DNA of 64,000 nt from Hepsetus odoe (GCA_017165825.1 CM029376.1:21624558-21688557); one strand, 5' to 3'. Shown: positions 36,701 to 51,400, numbered from the stretch's first letter. Made by a program: numbers and translations. Notes: generated by a model from the sequence alone, not told the origin.

Positions 36701-36828
36701 CTCTTTAGGTTGAGGCAGCGCACTATGATGTAGAGGACAGTGGCCACTGCGGCCAGCTTCATGCCATCAAACATGGCTGGCATGTCCGGGCTGATGGTCT
36801 GGGCATCTGTCTCCACATGGCCGCTCAT
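30742..36828 (-). CDS. abhd2: Monoacylglycerol lipase ABHD2 (alpha/beta hydrolase, type II membrane)
   Basis: Nine coding exons on the minus strand: 36828-36617, 36312-36137, 35508-35341, 35056-34873, 34164-34072, 33968-33867, 33512-33443, 33323-33239 and 30944-30742, giving 430 aa (human 425). An N-terminal membrane anchor spans about residues 23-38 (MKLAAVATVLYIIVRCL). The fold contains MVICPGIGNHSEK, the nucleophile elbow VVGFSLGGN (Ser213), the acid in SSDDPLVHES (Asp347/348) and the catalytic His379 in LHGGHLGFFEG. The last exon is the 3' UTR exon after a 2.3-kb intron. Family role: progesterone-sensitive lipid hydrolase that cleaves 2-arachidonoylglycerol. The N terminus is about ten residues longer than human, and the last 20 residues diverge. 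Fish have abhd2a/b; the copy is not resolved. Confidence 0.96.
36369..36500 (+). mobile_element. tRNA-derived SINE fragment in abhd2 intron 1
   Basis: A head with GTAGCCATGTGCTTAGAGAG, a B-box-like GGATTTGATTCCA and the body CCAAGTTGCTCTGGTTGCTT. A different SINE family from the 5659/24867/42041 copies. Confidence 0.55.
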
Positions 36829-37439
36829 GGTGGATCACTTACCTGTTACCCATAGAGAACATGCATCAGTGAGGGATAAAAACACAGGTTGCTTAGACCA
36901 TTCATTTAATAAATACACTTTCAGACCATAACAGACATATTTAACCCACACGCAACCTTAATGATTTGTCCTAGATTATCCAGTGCAGTGAGATAGTCTT
37001 GTTAATCCTGAAAGAAAGTCTAATGGTGACCCAGATACTACAGTGAAACTCTCACAAGGCCACAGGCTGACAGCACATCTGCATGTGTGCAGCTGTACTG
37101 CAACATCTGCTCCCCTTATAGAAACACAGGACTCTGTGCACACTATAAAAGCAGGATTTCTATTGGATCATCAGCCTAAACATGAATAACAGAGGAGTAA
37201 AGAAACACATCTGCCAAACCCTGCAGCTCAGATTACTCAGTATCAACAGCTCTATGGTGGTGGACTGCGCCATGAGGTGGAAGCACGAAAACACTACGAA
37301 CCGTTTCTGGAGGAAGCAGCTTCAACCTGACCAGGCAGCGAGGTCTTCAAATCTCCATAAAACACTTGAGATCCTCGCTGACACAGAGCAGTTACAGGGC
37401 AGTAGTAGACTCGGGTCCATACCCAGCAACTGGGTTTGC

Positions 37440-37560
37440 TAGGATAAACGCATCTCCATCCGACGAATCACATTGGTCGACAGCTGCATTACGTCACGGC
37501 GTGGGCGTGTCCTCCGCCATTGAGCTTTTCTAGACACACTTGAGGCTCCGCGCTGTTAAA
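37440..37560 (-). promoter_or_regulatory. Probable abhd2 promoter
   Basis: A GC-rich island about 620 bp upstream of the abhd2 ATG. On the minus strand it has CAATGGCGGAGG (YY1-like), GTGACGTAA (CRE-like) and ACCAATG (CCAAT box). A splice acceptor at about 36841 next to the ATG implies a non-coding exon here. Confidence 0.45.
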
Positions 37561-37876
37561 TAAAGCAGGAGCTGTTTCAGTTTACATGTTCAGCTCTTAG
37601 ATATCATCACAACGCTACATCCCTTCAGATACAATGAAAACATGTTACAGCAGTTTTACTGACTAGCATTAAGCCACTTGTATGCAGTGCTGCTCCAGCC
37701 TATCTACACTAGCTTTACATTAAAACCAGGATTTTAAAACTAGGGATGTTTGGGAAGGTGGGCACATAATCCCAATATTGGGACTGTCCCAGAGATATAA
37801 TGCTCTCCTCTCTTCAACAAACATACTTTACTTTTAGCTTAATATTTCTGGCAGAAAACAAGGAATTCAACTTTGT

Positions 37877-37920
<44 letters not shown>

Positions 37921-39160
37921 ACATTTTCCTACTCTAGTACGCTTTCTGCTGCATGCAATAACCAATATTAACCATGAGGTGGCGCCAAATCGATGAAATT
38001 CCTCACCACCCCTTTAGATGACGTTTAATTCCCCCTCAAAAATACAAATAAATAAATCAAATTAAGTTCCCTAGTCCACATATGGGCTCACATGAAACTT
38101 AATGAAATCCCAGCCTGTCTGTCCCTGACAATTATTTATGTCATTGTTGCAGGGCAAAATTAACCAGGATTCTAGCTGTATGGGTCTTCTTCTTCTTCTT
38201 TTTATTTTTACTACCCATGCTCTAATAAATCATCCCCGTTAAAATTCGTTATGACAAAAAGATCCAGGTCCAGAGCCCCCCCAACATCTGTTACGTTATT
38301 AGAGATCAGAGCCTCCATTGGAGAAAAATCATTTGATGTTCAATCAAAACAAATGAGACTGGATGAAGTATCTGAGGACGGGTATTTAGGAAGCAGCTCT
38401 TGCAGGCTCTCAGCCTGGAGAGACTCTAATGAACCATATTTTATTTTGCACCGAATGGACTGTAGTGCAGCCGTGCATGTGCAAGTGGCCCCTTTGTGTC
38501 TCTAAATGTCTTTGCTTGGTGGGGAGAGTTCACTTAATAATATTTCATATAATAGTTTATTAATAATTAATAGTTAATTAATAATAGTTTATTATGCAGC
38601 TGTGCTGCACACCAGAAACCAGTCAGGGCACAGAAAGGGAAAACTAAAGAGATTTAACTTCTTTCACAATTAAGACCTCTGCCTCAACAAGGCATCAAAC
38701 ACCCACAGAATGAATCAATATGCAAACCCACACTTACAGGATCTTTGCCCAGCCCTCCTACTACTGACCTGAACCCCTCATTCCTTTTGACTTTGCATCG
38801 TAGTATCTGCATAAATTCCTCCTGTCACCGCAATCAGATCGAAGCTTACATGGTTTTTCCACTCAAGCACTGGAGAAATAGAAAATACAGAGGAACACTG
38901 AGGCCGAACATCTGGTCGGTGTGGTGTTTCACCTCACCTAATTATCACATTTGGACATTAGGCCACGCAAATAGACTTGAACTAACCCACCTGATCCAGG
39001 GGGATTTGAGCTGTGACTGAATCTGCCACAAAAAATCACCATTTCTCCTTCAGTCTGCTTTTTGTTTACTGTATCATGTCAGTCAGGTGGTCGTGGGCAG
39101 CAGAGCAGCAGAGCCCTCTGTAACCCCTCCCAGATGGGCGTGGTCACGCCCCGAAGTCGG
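37561..39160. other. Spacer between abhd2 and mfge8
   Basis: Contains a GT microsatellite (37884-37917) and a palindromic AT-rich stretch near 38545-38595. No exon recognised. The divergent promoters of abhd2 and mfge8 are about 1.7 kb apart. Confidence 0.6.
37884..37917. repeat. GT microsatellite
   Basis: (GT)17 or so, uninterrupted. Confidence 0.9.
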
Positions 39161-39164
39161 CGTG

Positions 39165-39316
39165 TGATTGGGCAAACGTACACACACACGTGCGAGCGCA
39201 AATATCGCGGCCCCTCCCCCCGCCGTGTGTTTTTATGTTGACCGGAGGCGCCGCGCTGTTCGGCTTCGCTCTTAGAAACACAAACCCGGAGTTGCAAGGA
39301 GCCTCATCGGAGCATC
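39165..39316 (+). promoter_or_regulatory. mfge8 core promoter and 5' UTR
   Basis: A GC-rich, CpG-containing stretch with a reverse CCAAT (ATTGG, 39167-39171) and an Sp1-type CCCCTCCCCCC (near 39211). No TATA box is obvious. It ends at the mfge8 start codon. Confidence 0.45.
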
Positions 39317-42300
39317 ATGAAGACTTGCACGGCTTTTCCACTTTCTTTTTCACTCTTTGCTGCCTGCTTTCTCCTGCTTTTCCTCTCGGCAGTGAGCGGT
39401 GAGTAATGCTTTCCCTTCTTTTCGCCCGCCTGGCCGTCCCGTTACTGTAGAGGTGGGCAAGAGGGACACACGTCCACTGTGGGACAGAGCTTTCCACATA
39501 GCAACAGAGACACCGACGGATTTATTTTTACCCTTAAACAAAAGAAAGTTCTATATGTTTGACAGGAGTGTGACAAAAGCCCCTCTTGGTGAGCTGAGCT
39601 GGTTACTGTGCTGTTAGATTTATTTTATACTGTTTAAAACATTATATTTTATTATTCTGCTGTTTTTAACAGAGGTGGGTCAAAAGTACGTGAAACTATT
39701 TCCTGCATTTTTAGCTTTAATTTACACTTGAAGCTCTTGTTTCACAAAGCAAGATTACCCAGTTAGCCAGATAACTTAAACCCTTAAGTGTGAAGGCTTG
39801 TCCAATAGGAGTGCCTCTCTCCTCCTTTACTGTCGGTTTGACTTTGTTATCTGACTAAACAGAGAAATCCTGCTTTGTGGAAAACTCCCCGGTCCTGAGA
39901 AATATCTCCACATTCTGTCTCAGTGAGCCCCTGTGAGTCATTATACTTTAATAAGACTCCTTTTGAAAGGGACATTGAGTTCATGCCTCTCAGGAACTGC
40001 GGAATGGTCCAGTGCTTTTGTGTGTGTCCATACTTGTACATAAATGCTTCTGGCACATTGCTTTGTTCCCGCATGGACTTGGTGCTGAGGAGTCCTTATG
40101 TCCTGGTTTCTGCTCCACTAGCACTGGCCTGTAGGCAAAGTAAGCCATCTCTTCCTGTTTAAGCTGAATTGGAGGAGATTTATTTGTTTGTGTCTGTTCT
40201 GTACTCGCTTCTTTTATGGTCTGTCTTACCAGCCTGGGAAGGTACAGAGAGTGGCCTCGTTGTTAGTTCTTCTTTCTTCATTTTGCATGCATTTCATAAA
40301 ACAGAGACATTCCACTGTGCTTGTTTGCCCCATTGGGACTGCTTCCTGATGTTTATGTTAAACTATTTTTTTCCCATTTTAATCAAGTAAGTAGAAGTTT
40401 GGGTTTTTTTGTGGAAGTGCCTTAGGGCCTAGACACCGCCTTGGCAGCAGTTTTGAAGGTGTGGCTCAATGACCCAAACACTGAGTCACATCCCACTGTG
40501 GCTGTGGCCACTAAACATGCAGCATAGCCTGGGCACTTCCTGCCACTAATGACCAGTGAAGCAAGGCCTGCATGCAGTTACTGTGCCCTTCTGTTACCAT
40601 TGCAAGTGCAGACACACTCTCTTCACCAGTTGGTGATTTTGGCAAGCTCTGGTCCTAAAAGCAGCATCCGGGCCTCACCCTGATAAACACCTGGGATGTT
40701 GATGTTGAGCAAGAGCATGGCTTGGAGGAGGACTTCCATCTAACAGTTTAATTCCCTTCACCAGTGAGGCGTGGTGCTTTATACAGGGATTGAATGGTAG
40801 AATCACACACAAACTCCCACTTTAAACCAATCTAAAGTGATGAGGGTAGAATTGTCCTTGTATGTAGATCTAAGATTTCTATTCCTTATTCCAAATTCTT
40901 CAGCAAAAAAAAATTCTTCATGTAAAGAAAAAATGAAAAAAAGTTTTTCAGATCTCAGTCCCATCTTCCTCTAGTGCCAAAGAAACAAACACGGGCCGCT
41001 CTGGTTAGCTGAGGGAGTGACTCTAAATTTAGCGACCATACGGCCTCTCACGCCTCTCTTTTGTAACCATTTGAAAGCTGTCGCGTGGCCTTTGCCATCT
41101 GGCAGGAGGGTCTTTTCCTCATGGGACTTGCTCATTTGCTCTGATGACTTCACTTCTAATGCCAAAAGCAATCAGGCCTGCTTCCTCCAAGATTCATTTT
41201 CGATAGGGCCTAATCAATGTTTCATTTTTTTTTGCCATCGCAACATGGCATTTCTCCCTCTGTCTCTGTCTCATGCCCCACTTTCCAATCTGCTGTGTTG
41301 AATTTTTAAAAGATTATTCTCAAGCACGCAGCGCGTTCCAACTTTGGTGACAGCTTCCTTCCTTTTGATCATTTACTAAAGTATGCATAATTTATGCTTT
41401 ATTACTTTTGAGTTCTGTTTTAGTGGGAAATGGGTCAGATTTTTAAGCTGTGTTGTTGTGTTGCTGGTATGTAAGGTAAGATTGGCTCATGTACGTGTGT
41501 TGCCTGGAAAATAGTTGCTTTCTCTGTACATCAGGGTGTATTCTTAGTTGTTGTGGTTTATTTTTGAGAACAGATGGCTATGCTGTTCTGGAAACATGCA
41601 TGAAGAGTACTGAAATCTCACCTGCAGATGTGGACTGTAATCATTACCTGTTTAGGATGTTTATGTATTTATTTTTGTGCCTTTTTATTTTCTTGTCTTG
41701 CTATGTGTTTCTTGTGTGCAACCCAGGTTTCTGTGGGTTATTTATTTCAGGCTGGTGGCAATGGAGGTCCTGTGGGGTGTGATCTCAAGTAAAAGACACC
41801 TACTGTGTGCTTTCGTGCTTATCTGTGCTTGTGTAACGTCTGGAACTCCACATGGCATTGTGCTGGACATATCAGCATATTAAGTGGTGTGTGAATAACC
41901 ATGCAGTCATACACACACAGACACTTATACACAGATTTCCCATGTGTACCCTGCTGAAACGACTACAGTGGGTGTGTGAGCATCAGAAATGGACTATGGA
42001 GCAGTGTCACTGGTCTGAGTATGCTGGCAAAGGCAGTGTGAAAGGTGAAAGTGACTATTCTTGTCATTGTGAGAACACAGCACACAGTGAACCAACAGTG
42101 TGCATTTAACCCATGCACACAAACACATACCGTGCAGCAGGGGAGCAGTGACAGGGACGGTACCTTGCTCAAGGGTACCTCAGGGAAACCTACTGGTAAG
42201 GGGTTTGAATCCACGATCTTCTGTGGCCAACTCCCTAACCACTACGCTGTCCAGTGTGATGTTTTGGGCAATGTTTTTCTCAGAAACCTTGTCTTGGTAT

Positions 42301-45300
42301 GTGGATGTGAACTTTGACACAAACATCTTGATGCAAACCAAATGTACTAGTGTGTACTACTCTGAGCAGGATACTCCATGATACCACATTAGAGTAGAGT
42401 AGAGTAGAGTAGAGTATTCTTTTATTATCGCACGAATGGGAAATTTGGGTGTTACAGGGCTCTTATAAAAGTGACAGATGTAAAAGATATATTAAAAAAT
42501 AGAGACATAAGGAAAGAGGAAAAAGGAACAAGTACAGGAGAAGCACAGGAGCTATAAAAAATAAATAATAAATAATCTATCTATCTATATATCTATATAA
42601 ATATATATACATATACATATCTGTTAAAAACACGTTGAAGATGTTGGGATGTGCGCGAAAAACCAGTGCCATCCATTGAAGTCCCACCTTACTACTTAAA
42701 AGACCTGCTGCAAATGACCTGGTGCCATACATCACAGCGCACATTTTTAGGCATTTTGAAGTATTTATATATTGAAGCTGGCATTATGAAGGGAACTGCA
42801 CAATATAATTAAGGTGGCTTATCAGTGTGCAATATATTACTTATATTCAAGCAAGTTCACTGATGAAATAAAACAGAATTCCTGCTTAAGCTATATAACA
42901 AACTATAGCTTTGTCTGTTTTCCTTTCTCTCTTTTTGAATCACAAAGTTCACAGTTATATAATCACATTAAGTGTGAAATAAAGAAAATAAAAAAAGGCC
43001 CTTAACAGCCACCAGTAAGACCCCAAAGAAACAATGTTGACCAGATGTTTGAAAATTTGGCTTAAGTGCTTTAGTCTTTATTTGCTGTTGTCAGTCTACT
43101 ATACTTTTGCATTCTTTTGCATACTTTAGCATTTTCCCATTTCCTGTTCATAAGAGTGCACATTTCATCACAGTTCAGCTTGGACTCAAAGTGAGTGGTG
43201 TTTGTGCAGCTCTTTACAATTCATTGAAGGTTTCTGTTTTGGCAAACAGAAAGATTAGAAGATTTCTGCTGAGAGACATTCAGGTTCCTTGTGCTTATGA
43301 CTCACTTGTGGGTAATGATGAGTTTAACCAGAAAGTTTACCCGGGCGAAAAATATGTAAAAGGTGGTTATTGCTAATTAGGATTTTATGACATGCTTATT
43401 ACTCTTCACTATCATTTACTGTTAGACACATTATCATCTTTGATTAAACGGTGCTAGAGAATATGTTCAGTCATTGGAGTAAAATGAAGTGGCAGGCACA
43501 ACAGCTACAGCACCAAGTACAATTAAGCCCTGAATGTATTCGTTACAGGACTGTTTACTTTGACCTGTTTGGATCTGCATGTTTTCCGGGGCCTCTCCAT
43601 CAGGGCTTCTGAGTCATATGGTGTGAGAAGGCTTGGTACTATTACAGGGTGGAATAAGAACATATTACTCATCTTTTCTGACTGAAAAACCTGCCATGTG
43701 CTCTATTGGCAGATGCACTTATGTCACTGGACTCAACTGTAGCCCATTTTGGCCCACTGTGAAAAAAAATCTATGAAAGAAATCAGCACACCTAATTTGA
43801 AAATGCTTCGAAATGCTCAATGCTTGGCCACATTAAGGCCTGTGGGGATTATCAGTCTTCCTCTTGCTTGTTTGCTGCCACAGCTGCTGATGAAAAGGCC
43901 CGTTCAGCTGATGAGATGCTGATCAGATGTTTCATTTGATCAAGCAGCTGATGCATTTTGTTCTGTGCAGTAGACTGCAGCTTTTAAAGACCGAGGAAGT
44001 AAAGGAAGAAATAGGGTTGGCTTATCTAGTTTAAATGAGCAAAATGAACAATTTGATAAACATTTGATAAAATGACAAATATTCTTGATTTGACAAATAT
44101 ATATTTCATTTTGCTGTAGGATAAACTTCATTACTTGAAGAAAAGCTCATGATAAGCAGTTGCGTGGTACATGTCTGGGGTTCTTCTTATGTGCTGATGT
44201 AGCGATATTGTGTCCATTCTGGGCTGAAAGTTAATTAGGTGTTTTCACAGTGTATTTTTTGGAAATGAAAGAAGAACTATAGTTTATGCATATCTGCTCA
44301 GTTATCAGCAAAACATGAAACTTCCTCTAATGTTTAATACTTTGGGATCATCACTGGTTTGGTCATTACAGGACGTTTTCATGGTAACCAGGGAGTTTCT
44401 AAAGAAGTTTATGCTTCTCTGACCTACCAAATGCTTCCACAGATGATGCTGGTTTTCGTAGCACTTAAAGTGTGGAAAAGGGTATGGTTTAGTTCAAGCA
44501 AAAGTTAAGATTTTATCTCTGTAATACAGATATTTACTACTAACTTTTGAAGAACTGTTTTTCAGAATAGTGTTGGCTGGGAGCAGATTTTAGTGTGAAA
44601 GACCGGGGGTAGGAATGCACCACTAGCTATCTGGTGTGATAAAAGCATTCCCTGCCAAAGATAAATAAGGAAGATTTTTGGATATGGATGTTGTGTCTAT
44701 GTAGTCCAAGGACACACCATTGCTCCCTATGAAACTTCTCATGAAGGTTATGAACGTGTTTCACAATGAGGGGAATAAAGTATCCTGAATGTGATTATAT
44801 GGTTTAACTTTTTAATCAAAATAAAGAAATCTGTTTTTCTAATTACATACAATTACAAAGTGACTAAAGTGGAAAAAATGACCTGAAAAGGTCAGTAATT
44901 CACCAGTGGGGTTGTAAACAAGAAGCAAGGAACAGCCAATTATGATCGAAAGCTTAAAAAGCAGTTAAGTTTGGGCGAATTGTCTTGAAATGAAGGTCAG
45001 ATAAGCTTTCCACAGAGTGTTCATTCTGTAGCAGGACCACTAAACAATATTTTTCCCTTCAAGTTGGTTTTCTGAAACAGTTAAATTACCCGCTCCATGA
45101 AGACTTGCGGTGCACAGAGTTCCACACTTATAAAAAGAAAAGGAATATTTTTAGCCGTATTGGAGGAGCACCCACATCTGACCCACTGGGACTGGAGACC
45201 AATGCCATGTCAGATGTGTCAGTACAGTATAAGCATTTAGGAGCTATTTCAACACGTAACACATTAAAATTTGGTAGCTTGTTAATATTTAAAATACATT

Positions 45301-45428
45301 ACCATTAAATACATTAGTCACCTAAATAATACTGGCTAATAAGCTAAAAGTATAACTCATTCTGTAACTCATTCATTAAACATTCACATGGAAAAAAATC
45401 CCACATCCTGGAAACCTATTCTCTCTCG

Positions 45429-45484
<56 letters not shown>

Positions 45485-48400
45485 AACACACACACACACA
45501 CACCTAGTGAAATAAAATTGCTGTCAGACTGGCTTGTTAAAATCTAAACCTAGTTACAAGATGTCTATTTTTAGTTATTCAGATCTTTTACAGTAGCTTC
45601 CAGTTGTAGGCAGGCTTAAGATGGATGCATTAAACAAAGAGGCAACTTCCTAACACAGAAAAAAGCATCTTAATTAGTCCCTATTTTGGTCAAAACCTTG
45701 CTAGTCATTTTTATTACAGTAAACATGTAAACGTTTACAACATGTATATTCAATCCAGCTTTTAAATTATGCCAATAAATCAAGTTTTTTTTTTGTGAAA
45801 AACAAAGAAACATGGTCAAAAGTCCATTGCAGTTGGACACACAAACTCACAGAGATGAGGGGTGACCTGCAATGAATAATCAAATTAGAAAATAATTTAG
45901 GTAGGCACAGAGCGACTACAAAAATAAACTTTGGATAATAATTGAATAATTTCTGTATTTAAGTCCATTGGTTCTGGAAAGTCCAAGTTAGGGCAGGAAG
46001 TCTTACTGAAGTGTCCTTTTCGTGGTGGGTTTGCAGGAATGCAAGCTAGAGTACTGAGTGTTAGGGTCTTATCCTAGGCGTCTAACCTTACCTTCCTGCC
46101 CCAGTGCTACTGCCACAGTGCCTAAGAATTTAAATCAGGGTTCTCATCATGATGATGTCAAACACTGTTTTTGATTTGTCAGGGAATGCAAAGAGAAAGA
46201 GAAAACTACTTATTATAACATTTTGCCCCACATAAACACGCCTAACCAAAAAGCACAATAATGTGACCTTCATAGAAGCATCTAGAACTTGTCATGCATT
46301 AGCTTTGCCAGCTTTGTCAGCACTCTGAATTGTGGGCTGCACTGTGATGTCAAATGTTGATTCCACTTCTCCTTTCAGAGCTAACAGAAAGTATTTCATT
46401 TTAATAACCGCAGAAACAAAAATGAACTGTTCATTAAAACCATTGGGGGGGGGATGCGGCGCAAAGAGAAAAATGCTTATCTGTGAACAAGAAGGTCAAG
46501 GGAGGGTGGGGGAGAATCATATTATATTTTCACATGTTGCATGATGTATTGGAGTAATTTCAAAGCATTTTTTAAAAAATAATTTGTAATTAAAAAGTAA
46601 TTATCACACAAGAAGTAACATAATGTGATAATGCTCATAATGGGCTGACATCCAAGCTCCTGCTTGTTGCTATGCAGTTTAAGTAGCTACTATACAGTGA
46701 CAGTTGGTCTGTATCATAATCTATATTTCATTTGACTTTGTTTCCTCAGGTGATTACTGTGAAGTAAATGTGTGTCAAAATGGAGGGACATGCGTGACAG
46801 GAGTAGGAAAGGATCCCTTCATCTGTATCTGCGTGGAGGGCTTCACAGGAGACACCTGCAATGACACTGAGACGGGTAACGTGCTGATCTCTTGCTGATC
46901 CAATCAGGCCATGGATTAATATTAAAATTGCTTTCAACTTAGCACACACTCGGGTTCACCGGAGTCATTAATATGTGATGTCAGGTAATCTGTTTTCACC
47001 CGTGTTTTGAACTTTGATTGCAGGGCCATGTCACCCAAACCCCTGCAAAAATGACGGCATCTGTGAGGTTATCGCCAACTCGCGCAGAGGGGACGTCTTC
47101 AGTGGATACGTGTGCAGGTGCCAGGACGGCTTTAAAGGCATTCACTGCCAGAACAGTAAGAACCCGTCTCCATGTTAAATCTCTTTACAGAGCATATCAT
47201 ATTTCCCTGAGAGAAACCATAACATACCTACACACAATCTGAAATTCAGCCATGATAACGATAAGCATGCAGTTGTGGTTGTGATGCAACAAGCAGAGCC
47301 ATGTCACTTATCAGTGCAGCTAAATATTTGCACAGTAACTGGGACACCGGATCAGATGCAGCTGTTGCTGAACGAAGTATTTCATTGGTTCAGTGAAATA
47401 CTGTGGCTCGCTTAAGCCGCAGAAGTTCTCAGGATGTTCCAGGGGGCAGATGGCAAATTCGCCGGAACAGCAGTGCAATGACACTTCCCTCTCTGCTCTC
47501 TTGCTTGCTGTTGGTCATTATTGCAGGCTTTGGGGCAGTGCAGGGGCAAACCGTGCTGCTGCTGTCAGCAGGAATCATCATAGCTCGCTAACTGCAGAGT
47601 CATGTGCATGCACACGGGCCTGCGGCCTCAAACAGTCGGCAACAAAGCCAGTTATATTAGCAAGAGATGTGTCATCAGAAAAACCGTGACCTCATGATCA
47701 TTGTTTTCTGAAAAACTGAATGCTTTTTCCAACAAATAAAAAAATTTCTTGTTTACCCTATAAACACATTGTGCTTTGGTCACAGATTGACTCGAATGTA
47801 ACATTCGTAACGTTAAGTTTACATATTTATCTGCTTACTATAATGTAAAGTTTTCAGCCACCACTAATTATTAACTTAATAATAAAATAGCCCATTGTTG
47901 GTAATTGGAGCTTTGAGAAGTTTGGTAAGAAATCATTTAGTTTCTCTCGGCAAACTGTCTTTATTCCTAATCTTTCGTAGAGGGATGCACAATATATGCG
48001 TTCTCCATACATTTTCAAAGGGATTTAGGTCAGGAAATTTGCCACACCATGAAAGCGGCTTGTTGTTGTTCTTCTTCTTCCTGCTCTTCTTCTTCTTCCT
48101 CCTATCCAGTAATTTTGTTGTAGATTTATTCATCTTGTGCTGTTGAAAATCCACATTTTCCTCAGAGTCAGTTTCATGGTGTATATTAAAGGATCCTCTT
48201 ATACTCCATGTACAGTTTTGCAGAGAAGTCAGCCTGTAACTCTATCTGTTATCATTCTGGCTTCTCTTTTACCTTCATTATTGTTAGCCTGAGTAATTGT
48301 CTGCTTGCATATTGTCAATCTCATTGTACCTAAAAATGTTGTAGGTCTTTCAGGGGGTCCAAAAAAGCTTTCATAACACAAGTAGTTTTCCCATAGGTAA

Positions 48401-51400
48401 GGAGAAGAAGTGTCTTAAAGTTAGTGTTGGCTTTAATGAGCTATAAACACTATACTAAGCATATGCTTTTTTTGGGGTTTTAAAAAAAAATAAATTTTAA
48501 GTTAATATGTGCACTTAAAATGTCTTCAGTGGGGGGAGGAATATCTTCTGTTTAACTAAATGTTTTGTCTGAAAGTTCATATTTTGGAGAGCGTGAAGCT
48601 AATTTATAGGAGCAGTAAAGACTACATTTTTGGGACTAAAGGGACTAATTAGTTAAACAGCTTCGCTTCCTCAGTTTGTCAGTGCTGATGAGAGAGGTTT
48701 GGCCATCAGTGTTCATTTACTCTCTATTTTAAGTTTGTGTTGTCAGAATTATGATGTTATGATTGAGCTTCGGCTGGTGTGTGTGTGAGTGAGTGTCTGG
48801 GTGTGAACACGGAGGAGTCTCATCATTAGATCGCGGTTGGAGACGGTGGTTAAAGATTACAGAGGCTGTGGAACTTTTATGTGCATGTTTTTAAAGCCTT
48901 GGAGAAAGGAGAGAGGCATCTGAATCACATTTGTCCTCGGGATCAGGCAAGAATGGTACAGTCTGTGCGAGCACACATCCAAAAACACACTGGATACTTT
49001 AGAGACAAACTTGGTGTCGGTGCAAATGTAAATAAGCGCACACACATGCACGCTGGAAAAACACACACATGCACTAACATCTCCTGGTTGTCCAGCCAAC
49101 AGAGAGAGGTCTCCACTCACCCACGCCATGACATACTCGCCTTGTTGCTGGGGAAAATGGAATTGGGAGGCGGAAGAGTGAATTAAGTAAACTCTGTCAG
49201 TGTCACAGTCTTTCCTCTTGGCTGATGGAAGTGTTACACTGCCAGTGTGAAATTGCTCTGAAAGCTCTGTGAGAGACCATGAAATCTGTGTCAAAAGCTT
49301 TTACGCACCAAAGTATTTGCCACACTAACTCTGCTGACTAAATAGTGTGGAGCTCACCGTAGACTCCAGCCAAAGCACAAAAACTTCCTTTTTTGGAAGT
49401 GGAGTGTGCCCGAGGAGCAGTTACGGTTTGACTACGTAAGAATAACTGAAAACGACACAAGTGCAAATAGCTTAATATTTTAACTGGTATATTGTAGTGA
49501 AACAGAATCCTGTCTTTTCCTGAGATCCACTTTTTTCTTCTTCCTCACATTTTGTCGCATACTTTCTCAATTTCTTTTGAACTATTTACTTTGTCTTTGC
49601 CAACCCTCTACCCACCCACAAAAAACACACCTCCACTAGCACCCTCTGTTCCCTCTTCTGTCTGTTTTCCTATAGCATTATTTATCTACCTTTTCACAAA
49701 ACCTTTATGGTCATTACCGTAAGGACTAAGTGAATGGTTTGATGAGTTACCGTAAGGACATTCTTCCTCATTTTGTCTTTTGATAGTGATTCCAAAACTA
49801 CAGAGTACCAATTCCAAGACTTGTTCAATAAATGAAAATAATGAACCGATGCCTGTAAATTACATTTTTGAAACATTTTATTCTGGTAAATGTAGTGTTC
49901 TGTGGGACAAAACCTAAGCTAAGATTGAATAAATAGCATTTACTTGTTAGGAAATTTATTCTATAAAAAACATATTAAATACTTTTGTGAGCTCATAGTG
50001 ACTTATTATTCAGAAATGCCCATTCACATTAAATAAGAAACATGTTTAACCAAAGAAAATTCCAAACATTTTGAGCAAAAAGAGACTGAAGCTAAATACA
50101 TCATAGGTACACCTATAGCACGCAGCCTTTCAAAACAGTCATTCAGGCTGGCAGTAGCAGCAGAATAGTTTGGAAATTTGCAGATGGGAAGAAGTCCCAT
50201 CTCAGGGTTTTGTGATAAATATGCAAGCACACAACAGGGGTGAGAAAATTTCCCTGCTAAACTCCCCATAATTGAAGCATCTATGAATCTGGAAACATTA
50301 ACAGTTGGCTTAGAGGTGCATGAAGGCAGCGGTTTCATATTCTGGTTAACTTGATACAACAGTTGTGCTCTGGTAATTAATCAGTATTAAATATTCATTT
50401 CCATCACAAATGTACATTTCATGTTTTTCTGCCATGTTTCGTACATAATTATTGTGCAATATACTAAACAGACCTCTTTATAACACTTAATAAACATTAC
50501 CTCTTCAGAATTGTGCCTAAAATATATTTATGCTATTTGACATTAATATCTTTATTTACCAAAATACTAACAAAAACCCGTATTGAGCATCTAATGTTGG
50601 TCAGTGTGAAATGAACCCATGACTATTTAGACAGTTTATGTTAATGTCTTGTCCTGCACTTGCTTTAGAGTTGGGCTGCTGCAGCATCCAGAACCTTATT
50701 ATTAATATTATGGATGCATCTCCTTGTATGAACTCAGTGGTCACATCTTGAAGCACGTCCCTGTGGGGCACCTTTGCTACAGTCAGACAGACTCTTCTTT
50801 AATCTTGTTATAGATACTGCTGCAAGGGGTGTGCATCTCTTGGTGTGTGTGTGTGTGTATGTTTTTCTGTGTGTGTCTCTGTCTATTTACGTCTGTCTCT
50901 GTGTGTGTGAGTTTATGCATGACCAGCAAATATAGTACAATAAGGCCACGATTACTTAAAAGCTTCTTTTTGTTGAAGATGCTGTGTTGCTATTCCCTGG
51001 GATGCTCCTGCCCCTCGGTTATAAGCAGCAGCTTGCTAATCAGCATTATGTCCTCTAATGTTCCCTTCCCTCAAACACATGCGGAGGTTTGCTGACCTTA
51101 CTTTGTATTGATCACAGTGCAGCCGTCACAAGATCTGTATCGGCTTTCACTTTTTTCAGCAACCAATGTTTGTTGTCTCAAAATATTCCACGCTTCAGTG
51201 TATTAAGATGCCTGGTTCACTATTTTCTAATGAAGCGGTTTCTTTCCTCCATCTCGTTCTGCAATGTAGACATAAATTTCATTCATTCACTAGGCACTGT
51301 GGTAATTGTTTTAACAAAGTCACACACACACACTCACACACACACACGATTTGCTGTTTGCATGTCACTCAAGGCACATGGCTGTTCATGAACTGGGAGT

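Larger units (their letters stand above)
39399..46749 (+). other. mfge8 intron 1 (7.35 kb)
   Basis: Bounded by GTGAGT and TTTCCTCAG. It holds a SINE (42041-42254), a LINE tail (42390-42600) and a CA microsatellite (45429-45505). I see no exon of another gene in it. Confidence 0.8.

Noticed and set aside
20000..39000. mir-7 or mir-9 hairpin, expected near this locus in mammals
   Set aside because: By eye I found neither mature sequence; a proper search was not possible.
47393..47689. 98-codon frame inside mfge8 intron 3 as a nested gene
   Set aside because: No splice signals, start context or similarity; two overlapping frames of like length exist.
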